Positions 45,168-53,107 of a stretch of DNA of 64,000 bases are shown in pieces. Source of the stretch: Hyphomicrobiales bacterium (GTDB lineage: Bacteria; Pseudomonadota; Alphaproteobacteria; Rhizobiales; Xanthobacteraceae); the NCBI GenBank assembly GCA_009377755.1, contig WHTM01000006.1:1-64000 (forward strand), written 5' to 3'. The position numbers were made by a program, and so were the translations under genes. Numbering within the stretch: position 1 is the first letter of the stretch; each line of letters opens with the position of its first letter. The notes under the pieces are model-generated. The model ran no database searches, was not told where the DNA came from, and saw only the letters and a list, made by a program, of their open reading frames with translations.

Positions 45168-46172
45168 CTATTCAGACGACGCGCCATCCGGCACCAGCAC
45201 GATGCGCCCGCGGATGGCGCGGTCACGCAGTGCCCGCAGCGCGTGGGCGAAGTCCTTGAGCGGCAGCACGGTGGTCGGCGGCGCGGTGATCTTGCCCGCC
45301 TGGTAGAGCGCGAGCAGCTCGGCGAAGCATTGCGCAGCCTCTTGCGGAGCGCGCTCACGATAATTGCTCACCTGCACGCCGCTGACCTCGATGTTCTTAA
45401 GCAGCAGGTAGTTGGCCTTGATGGTCGGGATGCGGCCGGAGGCAAATCCGATCACGACCAGCCGCCCGCGCCAGGCGAGCGCGCGTAGCCCTGCGTCGAA
45501 CACGTCGCCGCCGAGCATGTCGAGAATAATGTCGGCGCCGCGCTTCTCCGTGGTCGCGTACACCTGATCGCGCAACGAATCGCGCAGCTCGGGACGCGAC
45601 AGATCGACGATCGCATCGGCGCCGGCGTCGCGCACGATGTCGGCCTTGTCGGGATTGGCGATCCCGGCGAGCACCTTGGCGCCGAGCGCCTTGGCGAGTT
45701 GCACCGCCGCGAGCCCGACGCCGCCCGAGGCGCCCAGGACCAGCACAGCCTCGCCGGGCTGCAATCGGCCGCGCTCGCGCAAGGCAAACCAGGCGGTGTC
45801 AAAGATCGTCGACATCGACGCCGCATCGACGAACGACATCATATCCGGCAGGCGGAAGCAGCGCGCCGCCGCCTCGGCGACCAGCGTGCCGTAGCCGCCC
45901 TCCTCGCACAGGGCCAGCACGCGGTCGCCCGGCTTGAACGCGGTCACCTGCGAACCGACCGCCTTGACGATGCCGGCCGCACACTTGCCAGGCACGAACG
46001 GAAGCTTCGGCTTCTTCTGATAACTTCCATCGATCACCAGCAGATCGACAAAGTTCGCCGCCGCCGCGTGGATTTTGACCAGCACCTCGCCGGGCCCGGG
46101 AACGGGGTCCGGGATCTCGCGGAACGACCCGGCCTCGAACGGGCCGAAGGCATCAACCACGACTGCGCGCAT
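45168..46172 (-). CDS. NADPH:quinone oxidoreductase-like MDR protein
   Basis: 334 aa zinc-free medium-chain dehydrogenase/reductase. NFVDLLVIDGSYQKKPKLPF and VPGKCAAGIVKAVG in the GroES part, VLGASGGVGLAAVQLAKALG for NADPH binding, and IVLVPDG at the end. Close to the NADPH:quinone oxidoreductase group common in acyl-CoA gene neighbourhoods. ATG 46172 is chosen with GAGGTGG upstream. On the same strand as the acyl-CoA ligase, separated from it by a family B repeat. Confidence 0.85.
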   Translation of the reverse strand: MRAVVVDAFGPFEAGSFREIPDPVPGPGEVLVKIHAAAANFVDLLVIDGSYQKKPKLPFVPGKCAAGIVKAVGSQVTAFKPGDRVLALCEEGGYGTLVAEAAARCFRLPDMMSFVDAASMSTIFDTAWFALRERGRLQPGEAVLVLGASGGVGLAAVQLAKALGAKVLAGIANPDKADIVRDAGADAIVDLSRPELRDSLRDQVYATTEKRGADIILDMLGGDVFDAGLRALAWRGRLVVIGFASGRIPTIKANYLLLKNIEVSGVQVSNYRERAPQEAAQCFAELLALYQAGKITAPPTTVLPLKDFAHALRALRDRAIRGRIVLVPDGASSE

Positions 46173-46192
46173 TTGCGACCACCTCGGCTCTG

Positions 46193-46322
46193 TGTCCCGG
46201 GCGCGGCGCAGCACCAAGTGGTGCGCTGCTGACCCGGGACCCCGGTTGCCTTCCTCATCCAAACCGGGACCCCGCATCTGCGGTGCATCGTTTCACGCTG
46301 CACCGCGTGCGGGGAACGCGGC
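46193..46322. repeat. Intergenic palindrome, family B
   Basis: GTGTCCCGGGCGCGGCGCAG and TGCACCGCGTGCGGGGAACG are the outer arms; GACCCGGGACCCCGGTT is repeated as ACCGGGACCCCGCATC inside. It abuts the stop of the acyl-CoA ligase gene. Confidence 0.85.
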
Positions 46323-47992
46323 TAAGTCTGTGTACCCACCGGCCTTGGCACCACCCGGCCTTCCTGCACCAATTTGGTCAGGTCCTGCCGCTGGATCTTG
46401 CCATTGGGCATCAGTGGCATGTCGGCAACCGCGACGAAAAACTCCGGCATCTCGTATTTCGACAAACCGGCTTGCGCGAGATGCCCCAGGATGTGCTCCT
46501 GACTCGCCGTGTGCCCCGGCCGCAGCGTGACGGCGAGACAGATGCGTTCGCCGAGGCGTGGATCGGCGACGGGAATGGCGGCCGCGCGCTCGACCGCCGC
46601 GTGCTGCATCGCGAGGTCCTCGATGCGCGCCGGATTGATATTGTGCCCGCCGCGGATGATGACGTCCTTCTTGCGCCCGGTTACCCGCAGATAGCCGTTT
46701 TCGTCGACCCAGCCGAGATCGCCGGTCATGAACCAGCCGTGTGCGTTGAACGCGCTCTCGGTGGCGATCTGGTCGTCGAAATAGCCGAGCATCAGGCTGG
46801 CGCCGCGGCTGCCGATTTCCCCGACCTCGCCGACCGCAGCTTCGGTGTCCGGATCGTCGAGGCGCCAGATGCGGAGCTCATGCTCGGGGCAGCTCTTCCC
46901 GGATGTCTCGACGATAAGCCGGTGATCGTCATCCGGCAGCGTGTACTGATGCGAATTGACCTCGGTCATGCCGTAGCCGCGCTGCGGCAGCACGCCACGC
47001 TGCAACATTTCGGCGACCACCGGAGCGGGTGCGGCGGCGGCGGAAATGCGGAAGCCCCTCACCTTGCCGATGCTGGCGGTCATGCCGCGGCGGCGCATCT
47101 CGTCGAGCAGGTCGATCGCGTGGGTCGGCACGCCGACCAGATAGGTTGCGCCGGTCTCGATCAGGCGATCGATCAGGCTCGCGCCGCTGGCGAGATCGTG
47201 CATCACCAGTTCGCCGCCCGCCACCAGCGTGGTCAATATCGCACCGACGCCGAGGCTATGGCTGTGCGGGCTCAGCGCATAGACCACGGTGCTTGCCTCG
47301 AACTGCCAATCCCGGACGATCGCGCGCGCCGTGCACAACAACGTGTTGTCGCTGTGCATCACGCCTTTCGGCTGTCCGGTCGAGCCGGAGGTGAACATGA
47401 TGTAGATGACGCGGTTCGGATCGCGGCTCTGTGGCGATGCAGCGCCGCCGGTCGCGTTTGGAATATCCGGCAAGGCGTTGGCACCGGAGTCATCGATATC
47501 GGAGGCAAGCGGAGCCAAGCGACAGATGTGCCGCATCGACGGCAGATTCCGGGCAGCCTCGGCAATGTCGTTGCGATCGGAATCCGCGCCGAAGCCCGGC
47601 TCGTACAGGAGCGCTGCCGCACGCATGCGCTGCGCGAAGCTCGCCACTTCCGCGACAGTGTGCGTGCGGTGCGGCGACAGGCAAACGGCAAAGCCGTTGC
47701 GCGAGCAGGCCAGCAATGCCACCACCGCCTCGACGCGGCTCGGCAGCCAGACCAGCACCCGCTGTTGCTGACGCACGCCGCGCCGCGCGAGGTCGTTCGC
47801 CAGAGAGTCCGCGGTGTCGACGAGTTGCGCATAGGTCAGCCGCCGGTGCCGGTCACGCACCGCATGGGCATTAGGCGACCGCTCTGCATGCCGGCGCGCC
47901 ACCGCATAGATGGTCTCGTCGCGCCAATAGCCCGCCTTGGTGTAGCGCGCGACCGCGTCCGCGCTCAGCAATGACAGGGTGGTGGACGTCAT
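46322..47992 (-). CDS. AMP-dependent acyl-CoA synthetase/ligase
   Basis: 556 aa ANL-superfamily enzyme. P-loop-like IMFTSGSTGQPKGVMHSDN near residue 198, RGYGMTEVNSHQY near 340, HGWFMTGDLGWVDENGYLRV near 420, hinge GRKKDVIIRGGHNINP and the catalytic Lys in MPNGKIQRQDL near 530. It activates a carboxylic acid through an acyl-adenylate; cyclohexanecarboxylate-like or medium-chain ligases are the closest type. The last two codons lie against a family B palindrome. Confidence 0.9.
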   Translation of the reverse strand: MTSTTLSLLSADAVARYTKAGYWRDETIYAVARRHAERSPNAHAVRDRHRRLTYAQLVDTADSLANDLARRGVRQQQRVLVWLPSRVEAVVALLACSRNGFAVCLSPHRTHTVAEVASFAQRMRAAALLYEPGFGADSDRNDIAEAARNLPSMRHICRLAPLASDIDDSGANALPDIPNATGGAASPQSRDPNRVIYIMFTSGSTGQPKGVMHSDNTLLCTARAIVRDWQFEASTVVYALSPHSHSLGVGAILTTLVAGGELVMHDLASGASLIDRLIETGATYLVGVPTHAIDLLDEMRRRGMTASIGKVRGFRISAAAAPAPVVAEMLQRGVLPQRGYGMTEVNSHQYTLPDDDHRLIVETSGKSCPEHELRIWRLDDPDTEAAVGEVGEIGSRGASLMLGYFDDQIATESAFNAHGWFMTGDLGWVDENGYLRVTGRKKDVIIRGGHNINPARIEDLAMQHAAVERAAAIPVADPRLGERICLAVTLRPGHTASQEHILGHLAQAGLSKYEMPEFFVAVADMPLMPNGKIQRQDLTKLVQEGRVVPRPVGTQT

Positions 47993-47997
47993 GCGAT

Positions 47998-48180
47998 GTC
48001 ATCCCGGCCGAGCGAGCGAAGCTCGTGAGAGCCAGGACCCATGTACCCCTGCGCCGGAGATTGAGCAACGTATCCGCCTCATGCAAGAATACCCGCCGGG
48101 ATTCATGGGTCCCGGATCGGCCGGAGCCTGTGCCCGGACGGCGCGAAGCGCCGATCCGGGTGGGCCGTCCGGGATGACAA
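47998..48180. repeat. Intergenic palindrome, family A
   Basis: TGTCATCCCGGCCGAGCGAG and GGCCGTCCGGGATGACA are outer arms; CAGGACCCATGTACCCC and TTCATGGGTCCCGG are inner arms. Its right end touches a hydrolase gene fragment. Confidence 0.88.
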
Positions 48181-48322
48181 CAACACGCGCAAGGCGCTGC
48201 CGAACGGCGACAAGCAATTCATCGTGCTGCCGCGCGTCGCGCACTCGGTGACCTATTCCAGGAACAGGCATCTCTTTTGGCATGCGGTGACGCAGTTTCT
48301 CGGCGCGCCCACGCCGGTGTGA
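48181..48322 (+). pseudogene. C-terminal fragment of an alpha/beta hydrolase gene
   Basis: The plus strand reads NTRKALPNGDKQFIVLPRVA, then HSVTYSRNRHLFWHAVTQFL and GAPTPV followed by TGA at 48320-48322. This is the end of an alpha/beta hydrolase, with the catalytic-type His in VAHSV and the final helix. Nothing upstream continues it: the reading frame runs straight into the family A palindrome. The rest of the gene is gone or lies elsewhere, so this is a remnant at a repeat boundary. Confidence 0.65.
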
Positions 48323-48334
48323 TTTGGCGGATCG

Positions 48335-48492
48335 CGTGTCCCAGGCGCGGCGCGGCATGCAATGACGCGCCGCAGACCCGGGATCGTTGCACACTCGGAA
48401 TCTGGAACGGTCCCGGATCAGCAGTGCATCACCATAGCGCGTCGAAGACGCGCGTAAACGCGCTTAGGGTACCGCGCCGCGTCCGGGACACG
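48335..48492. repeat. Intergenic palindrome, family B
   Basis: GTGTCCCAGGCGCGGCGCGG and CCGCGCCGCGTCCGGGACAC are outer arms. An inner segment CATCACCATAGCGCG...GCGCTTAGGGT is shared with the copy at 54119. Confidence 0.85.
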
Positions 48493-48500
48493 GAGGCCCC

Positions 48501-48540
48501 CAAAAAGGCGAAGGGCCACCCTTGCGGGCAGCCCTTCCAT
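48501..48540 (-). terminator. Rho-independent terminator of the small transcript
   Basis: On the minus strand GAAGGGC and GCCCTTC form a 7-bp stem with an inner CCC/GGG pairing around GCAA. After GCC comes TTTTT. Confidence 0.75.
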
Positions 48541-48582
48541 TGCCGAACCGTGGTCCGGCATCGGACCGTGGTGGGCGCTCTT

Positions 48583-48612
48583 TCAGGATTGAGCCCTGAA
48601 CGCGTTCTCCAT
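48583..48612 (-). CDS. 9-codon micro-ORF coupled to the 25-codon ORF
   Basis: Reads MENAFRAQS and stops at 48583. Its ATG overlaps the TGA of the preceding ORF (TGATG), the usual form of translational coupling, so it would be translated by ribosomes ending the first ORF. No ribosome site of its own is apparent. Whether a peptide accumulates is unknown. Confidence 0.4.
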   Translation of the reverse strand: MENAFRAQS

Positions 48613-48689
48613 CAGGCGGCCTGGACCTCGGATGAGGCGAGGATCCAGAGCACAGATGCCGGCGACCGCGGCGATAGACAATGAGACAC
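48612..48689 (-). CDS. 25-codon small ORF with extended Shine-Dalgarno
   Basis: GTG start at 48689; peptide MSHCLSPRSPASVLWILASS then EVQAA. The bases 48705-48689 on the minus strand are complementary to the last 17 bases of 16S rRNA, with GGAGG 7 bases before the GTG, a far longer match than any other gene in the window. The peptide has a hydrophobic middle (VLWIL) but no recognised motif. The strong site implies high translation initiation or deliberate ribosome capture. Confidence 0.5.
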   Translation of the reverse strand: MSHCLSPRSPASVLWILASSEVQAA

Positions 48690-48724
48690 TGGATCACCTC
48701 CTTTCGGTTGGTTGACGATGCAGC

Positions 48725-48753
48725 AGTATAGGATGTTGCGAATGATTCTGAAA
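48725..48753 (-). promoter_or_regulatory. Promoter candidate for the small transcript
   Basis: TATACT at 48730-48725 is a near-consensus -10 box. A weak -35 (TTTCAG at 48753-48748) is at 17 bases. The surrounding stretch is AT-richer than its neighbours. Confidence 0.5.
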
Positions 48754-48823
48754 GCTCATCAGATACAATTTTCGCTATCGCCGACGTAATTTGACGTGAT
48801 GAACAACAATCCGCGGGAGGACT

Positions 48824-49633
48824 ATGGGCATGGCGGCACTCAAGACGGGCCCGGCGGACGACCTCGATCTGCGTATCGGGGGCGCGATCGCCACCGTCGT
48901 CATCGACAATATCGCTCTGGGGAACATGCTGACCGCGGCGGCCTTTGCCCGCCTTTTAGACATCTGCGAGGCGCTGCGGGCCAACGGTGACATTCATGTG
49001 GTTGTCATCCGCGGCGCCGGTCCCGACATCTTCTGCACGGGGCTGCTTAATCCGGTCCTGCGCGGCAGCATGAGCAAGGAGGACATCCTGGCGCTGGTGT
49101 TCCGCGCCAACGCGGTGTTCGACGCCATCGAGGCGCTGCCGCAGGTGGTGATCGCCGGCCTGAACGGCCTGGTGCGCGCGGGCGCGGCGGAACTGGCGCT
49201 CGCCTGCGACATCCGGCTGGCGACGGCGCATGCGCGCCTGTCGATGCCCGAGGCAAAATGGGGCGGTTTCCCCGGCGCCGGCGGACCGGTACGGCTTCCG
49301 GGAGTCATCGGCTATGCGCGCGCCATGGAACTGATCTGCACCGCGCGCGAGATCGACAGCGACGAGATGCTGCGCATCGGCTTCGTCGAACGCGTGGTGC
49401 CAAGCGCCGAATTCGACCGGGTGCTGTCCGAGCTTGCTGCAACGATTGCGAGCAGCGGCCCGCTGGCGACTCGCGGCGCCAAGCGCATCATGCAGGTGCG
49501 GACGGAGCCCGGCTTCCAGGCCGCCCGCGAGCTGTCCGACGCGCTGCGCCGCGCGCTCGAATACAGCGCCGACGTGTATGAGTCGATCGCCGCCCACCGC
49601 GAGGGACGTTTGCCGAAGTTCAGCGGCCGCTAG
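48824..49633 (+). CDS. Enoyl-CoA hydratase/isomerase family protein
   Basis: 269 aa crotonase-fold protein. VVVIRGAGPDIFCTGL gives the first oxyanion loop and AGLNGLVRAGAAELALACDIR the second. LSMPEAKWGGFPGAGG carries the position of the usual catalytic region, but the two catalytic Glu of true hydratases are not clearly kept (LVRAGAAEL, EAKWGGFPG), so isomerase, dehydrogenase-associated or hydrolase activity is possible. GGGAGG precedes; ATG 48830 has better spacing than 48824. Divergent from the small transcript. Confidence 0.8.
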   Translation: MGMAALKTGPADDLDLRIGGAIATVVIDNIALGNMLTAAAFARLLDICEALRANGDIHVVVIRGAGPDIFCTGLLNPVLRGSMSKEDILALVFRANAVFDAIEALPQVVIAGLNGLVRAGAAELALACDIRLATAHARLSMPEAKWGGFPGAGGPVRLPGVIGYARAMELICTAREIDSDEMLRIGFVERVVPSAEFDRVLSELAATIASSGPLATRGAKRIMQVRTEPGFQAARELSDALRRALEYSADVYESIAAHREGRLPKFSGR

Positions 49634-49746
49634 CAATTCGCGGTCGGAATGCGTTTTCGGTGCGCATTGGCCGCAACACGTGTGCTTCTCAAGCGCGAGG
49701 GCGTTGGCTACGATCGTGCGTGAACAGAAAAACAATGGAGGATGAC

Positions 49747-50703
49747 ATGTATCGACGACAGATCGCCATCGGCGCGCTTGCCGCCTTCGCAGCGGCCGCC
49801 CTGGCCGTGTCATTCACCACCACGGCCGTGGCACAGAAGAAGCTCACCCCCGTGCGCGCCGCCTATGTGCCGGTCGCCACCTGGCTGCCGGCCTGGGTCG
49901 CCAAGGATAAGGGCCTCTTCGAGAAGCACGGGCTCGACGTCACGTTGACGCCGACCCAGAACCTGTCGCTGCTCCCCGGAACGGTGGGCAAGCAGTTCGA
50001 GTTCGCGGCCTCGACGCCGCCCGACCTCATCAAGGCGGCGGCCGGCGGACTAGACGTGGTCGCGACCGCCGGACAGGCGCTCGAGACCAAGCACAATCAG
50101 GCGATGCAACTGATCGTCCGCAAGGACTCCGGCATCAAGGGACCGCAGGACCTCAAGGGCAAGGCGATCGCCGCGCCGACGCTCGGCGCCGTCATGCACG
50201 TGGCGACGCTCTACTGGCTAAAGAAGAACGGCGTCGATCCCAACTCGATCCGCGGCGTCGAAGTGCCGTTCCCGAACATGGGCGACCAGCTCAAGGCCGG
50301 CAACGTCGACGCGGTCGAGGCGCTGGTGCCGTTCACCTTCGTGCTATTGGCGCAAGGCAATGTCTCGCTCGGCGATCCAATGATGGCGGTCGGCGACGAG
50401 GTGCTGTTCCCGTTCTGGATTTCCAGCGGCGCCTGGGCGCGCGCCAACCGGCCGGTGATCAAGACGTGGATTGACTCGCTCACCGAAGCCAAAGCCTGGA
50501 TGGACGCAAACCCGAAGGAGACGCGCGACATTCTGGCCAAATATTCGCGGCTGCCGCCCGCGGTGGTGCAGAAGGTGCCGTTCCCGACCTACAGCTTCAC
50601 CATCAAGCCCGAGCAGCTTGGCGTCTGGGTCGACGTGCTCAACGAACTCGGCCAGCTCTCGGCCCCAGTCGACAAGGCGAAGCTCGTGGTGACCGCTCCG
50701 TGA
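49747..50703 (+). CDS. ABC transporter substrate-binding protein, NitT/TauT type
   Basis: 318 aa. Signal peptide about 29 residues (ends TTAVAQ), then KLTPVRAAYVPVATWLPAWV, KGLFEKHGLDVTLTPTQN and DLKGKAIAAPTLGAVMHVAT. Receptor of the complete transporter that follows. GGAGG stands before ATG 49747. The stop overlaps the start of the ATPase gene (GTGA). Confidence 0.9.
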   Translation: MYRRQIAIGALAAFAAAALAVSFTTTAVAQKKLTPVRAAYVPVATWLPAWVAKDKGLFEKHGLDVTLTPTQNLSLLPGTVGKQFEFAASTPPDLIKAAAGGLDVVATAGQALETKHNQAMQLIVRKDSGIKGPQDLKGKAIAAPTLGAVMHVATLYWLKKNGVDPNSIRGVEVPFPNMGDQLKAGNVDAVEALVPFTFVLLAQGNVSLGDPMMAVGDEVLFPFWISSGAWARANRPVIKTWIDSLTEAKAWMDANPKETRDILAKYSRLPPAVVQKVPFPTYSFTIKPEQLGVWVDVLNELGQLSAPVDKAKLVVTAP

Positions 50704-51524
50704 ACCTCGCCGCGACCGGACAGCAAGTGTCGGCAAGGCCGGAGGATTCTTCCGAACGCGTCTTCGTCTGCCGCTCAGTTTCGGTCGCGCTGCCGCACCA
50801 GCTCGGAGACCGCAAGGTACTCGAGGACATTTCCCTCGAGGTATGGCGCGGCGAGTTCTTCACCATCGTCGGACCGTCGGGCACCGGCAAGACCACGCTG
50901 CTGCGCGTGCTCGCCGGCCTCACCCAGAGCACGTCTGGCTCCGTGCAAATCCAGGGCCGGGAGATCAATGGCCCGCCGGAAGACGTGGTGATGATTTTCC
51001 AGGACTACTCGCACGCCCTGCTGCAGTGGCGCACGGTGGCGCGCAATGTCGGCTTCGGCATCGAAGGCCGGGTCGACGCCTCCGAGCTCAAGCAGCGCGT
51101 GAGCGACGCGCTGGCGCTCGTCGGCCTCGAAAAGAACGCCGACGACTATCCGTGGCAATTGTCCGGCGGCATGCAGCAGCGGGTGCAGATCGCACGTGCG
51201 CTGGCGCTGCGGCCGGCGGTGCTGCTGATGGACGAGCCGTTCGCCGCGCTCGACGCCATGACCAAGGCGACGCTGCAGGACGAACTGCACCGCGTGCGCG
51301 AGCAGACCGGGTCGAGCTTTGTTTTCGTCACGCACGATATCGAGGAGGCGGTCTACCTCGGCGACCGCATCGCGGTGATCACCGGCTCGCCCGGCAGGTT
51401 GGGGCAGACCTTCGACATCGATCTGCCGAAGCCGCGCGACCAGATCATCACCCGGCAGCTGCCGGAGTTCCTGCAGTTCCGCTACGCCGTGCACCAGGCG
51501 ATCCGGCAGGGCGGCCATGCCTAG
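50700..51524 (+). CDS. ABC transporter ATP-binding protein, NitT/TauT type
   Basis: 274 aa. Walker A VGPSGTGKTTLLRVLAGL, Q-loop IFQDY, signature LSGGMQQRVQIARAL, Walker B LLMDEPFAALD and VTHDIEEAVYLGD are all intact. GTG start at 50700 overlaps the stop of the receptor gene; its own stop lies inside the permease gene start by 8 bases. Energises the two permeases downstream. Confidence 0.95.
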   Translation: MNLAATGQQVSARPEDSSERVFVCRSVSVALPHQLGDRKVLEDISLEVWRGEFFTIVGPSGTGKTTLLRVLAGLTQSTSGSVQIQGREINGPPEDVVMIFQDYSHALLQWRTVARNVGFGIEGRVDASELKQRVSDALALVGLEKNADDYPWQLSGGMQQRVQIARALALRPAVLLMDEPFAALDAMTKATLQDELHRVREQTGSSFVFVTHDIEEAVYLGDRIAVITGSPGRLGQTFDIDLPKPRDQIITRQLPEFLQFRYAVHQAIRQGGHA

Positions 51525-52299
51525 CCGCTTACTGCCGCGCCTGAACCTGCCGGGACTGCTGACGCTTGTCATCGTCGTACTCGCGTGGGAACTCGCTATC
51601 CGCGGCGGTAGCGTGCAGTACGAGTACCTGCCGGCGCCATCGGCGATTGCCGTCGGGATGGCCGAGCTGATTCGCAGCGGGCAGCTTGCCGCCGATACAC
51701 TGCACACGCTGCGCTCGGTGCTGCTCGGCTGGACCGCGGCGATGGTGATCGGCGTGACGCTCGGCCTGTGGCTCGGGTCGTCGCCGCTGGTGCGGCGCTA
51801 CTCGCTGGCCACGATCGAAATGTTGCGGCCGATGCCAGGCATCGCCTTCGTGCCGGTGGCGCTGCTGTTGTTCGGCTTCTCGCTCGAAACCGAGCTGATG
51901 GTCATCATCCTGCCCGCGCTCTGGCCGGTGCTGATCAACACCATGGGCGGCGTGATGGGCATCCATGCACGGCTGTTCGAGGTCGGCAGAACCTTCCGGC
52001 TTCCGCGCGGAGAGATCATCCGTAAGCTCCTGCTGCCGGCCGCCTTGCCGGCAATCCTTGTCGGCGCCCGCATCAGCATGACGCTGGCGTTGGTGCTCGC
52101 CGTGGTGGCCGAGATGGTCGGCAATCCCAACGGACTCGGCTATGCCATCGTGCGCGAGCAGCAGGCGCTGCAACCGGAAAAGATGTTCGCCGACGTGGTG
52201 GCGATCGGTGTGCTCGGCATCGTCCTCAACTCCGCCCTGGTAAGCGCCGTCGCGGCCTTCTTCCCGGCCGCCTCCGGCCGGTTGCGGGAGGCCGGGTGA
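51517..52299 (+). CDS. ABC transporter permease, NitT/TauT type
   Basis: 260 aa, six membrane segments. EAA-loop region GRTFRLPRGEIIRKLLLPAALPAILV; LEMLRPMPGIAFVPVALLLF precedes it. Overlaps the ATPase gene by 8 bases and the next permease by 4, showing translational coupling. With the second permease it probably forms a heterodimeric channel. Confidence 0.92.
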   Translation: MPSRLLPRLNLPGLLTLVIVVLAWELAIRGGSVQYEYLPAPSAIAVGMAELIRSGQLAADTLHTLRSVLLGWTAAMVIGVTLGLWLGSSPLVRRYSLATIEMLRPMPGIAFVPVALLLFGFSLETELMVIILPALWPVLINTMGGVMGIHARLFEVGRTFRLPRGEIIRKLLLPAALPAILVGARISMTLALVLAVVAEMVGNPNGLGYAIVREQQALQPEKMFADVVAIGVLGIVLNSALVSAVAAFFPAASGRLREAG

Positions 52300-53093
52300 T
52301 GCGGCGGCTGTTCGACAATCTCCGCCTCCTGCGGACAAGCCTGCCGCCGATCCGCGGCCTGCTGCCGCTCGTACTGCTGCTGGTGATCTGGCAGATGCTG
52401 CAGTCGGGTCCGTCGCCGTACTTCCCGGCGCCGGACCAATGGTGGATGGCGGGCCTGCGCCTGTTCCACCGCAACGATCTGATCGGCGCGTTCGAGGCGA
52501 CGACGCTCACCTTCCTGGGGGGCCTGCTGCTCGCCATCTTGATCGGCACCGCGGTCGGAATTCTGATCGGCGTGTCGGCGTTTGCGGCCTGCGCGCTCGG
52601 ACCGCTGCTCGAATTCATGCGCGCGATCCCGCCGCCGGCCACGGTGCCGGTGTTCGTGCTGCTGATCGGCTACAACGAGACCATGAAGCTGACGGTGGTG
52701 ACGCTTTCGGCGCTGTGGCCGATCCTGCTCAACACCACGGCGGCGGCGCGCGGAATCGATCCGCTACTCCTCGACGTCGCGCGTTCCTTCCGGTTGACGA
52801 CGTGGGACCGCATCCGTCGCATCATCGCGCCGGCGGTCATACCCGCGCTGCTGCTCGGTATCCGCGTGGCGCTGCCGCTTGCCATCGTCGTCGCGCTGCT
52901 GGTTGAGATGCTCACATCGCTGCCCGGCATCGGCGCGATGATGATCCGCTCGCAGCGCAACTTCCAGTCGGCCGAAGTCTATGCGCTGCTGGTGCTCGTC
53001 GGACTGTTCGGCTTTGTCGTCAACGATGTGTTCGCGGTGATCGAAAGCATCATCCTGCGGCGCTGGCCGCCGCGAACTGCGACAACATCCTGA
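52296..53093 (+). CDS. ABC transporter permease, NitT/TauT type
   Basis: 265 aa, six membrane segments. EAA-loop ARSFRLTTWDRIRRIIAPAVIPAL and the conserved LLEFMRAIPPPATVPVFVLL segment. ATG overlaps the preceding stop (ATGA). The luciferase-like monooxygenase gene begins 15 bases later, so the imported substrate may be that enzyme's substrate (inference). Confidence 0.92.
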   Translation: MMRRLFDNLRLLRTSLPPIRGLLPLVLLLVIWQMLQSGPSPYFPAPDQWWMAGLRLFHRNDLIGAFEATTLTFLGGLLLAILIGTAVGILIGVSAFAACALGPLLEFMRAIPPPATVPVFVLLIGYNETMKLTVVTLSALWPILLNTTAAARGIDPLLLDVARSFRLTTWDRIRRIIAPAVIPALLLGIRVALPLAIVVALLVEMLTSLPGIGAMMIRSQRNFQSAEVYALLVLVGLFGFVVNDVFAVIESIILRRWPPRTATTS

Positions 53094-53107
53094 GTGAGGG
53101 AGCGATC

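Larger units (their letters stand above)
48501..48718 (-). ncRNA. Predicted small transcript with two tiny ORFs
   Basis: The parts line up on one strand: -10 box TATACT at 48730-48725, a start expected near 48718, an extended ribosome site 48705-48689, two overlapping short ORFs, a hairpin at 48572-48547 (stem of 11 pairs, core GGTCCG/CGGACC with a 4-base loop) and a terminator at 48540-48501. Length about 220 nt. It could be a leader without a distal gene, a dual-function RNA or a pair of micropeptide genes. I do not recognise a known RNA family. No longer gene follows the terminator on this strand within 2 kb except the enzymes beyond the repeats. Confidence 0.55.

Noticed and set aside
48689-48705. 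Fragment of 16S rRNA 3' end on the plus strand
   Set aside because: Only these 17 bases match; the preceding bases do not continue the 16S sequence, and on the minus strand the match is correctly placed as a ribosome site.
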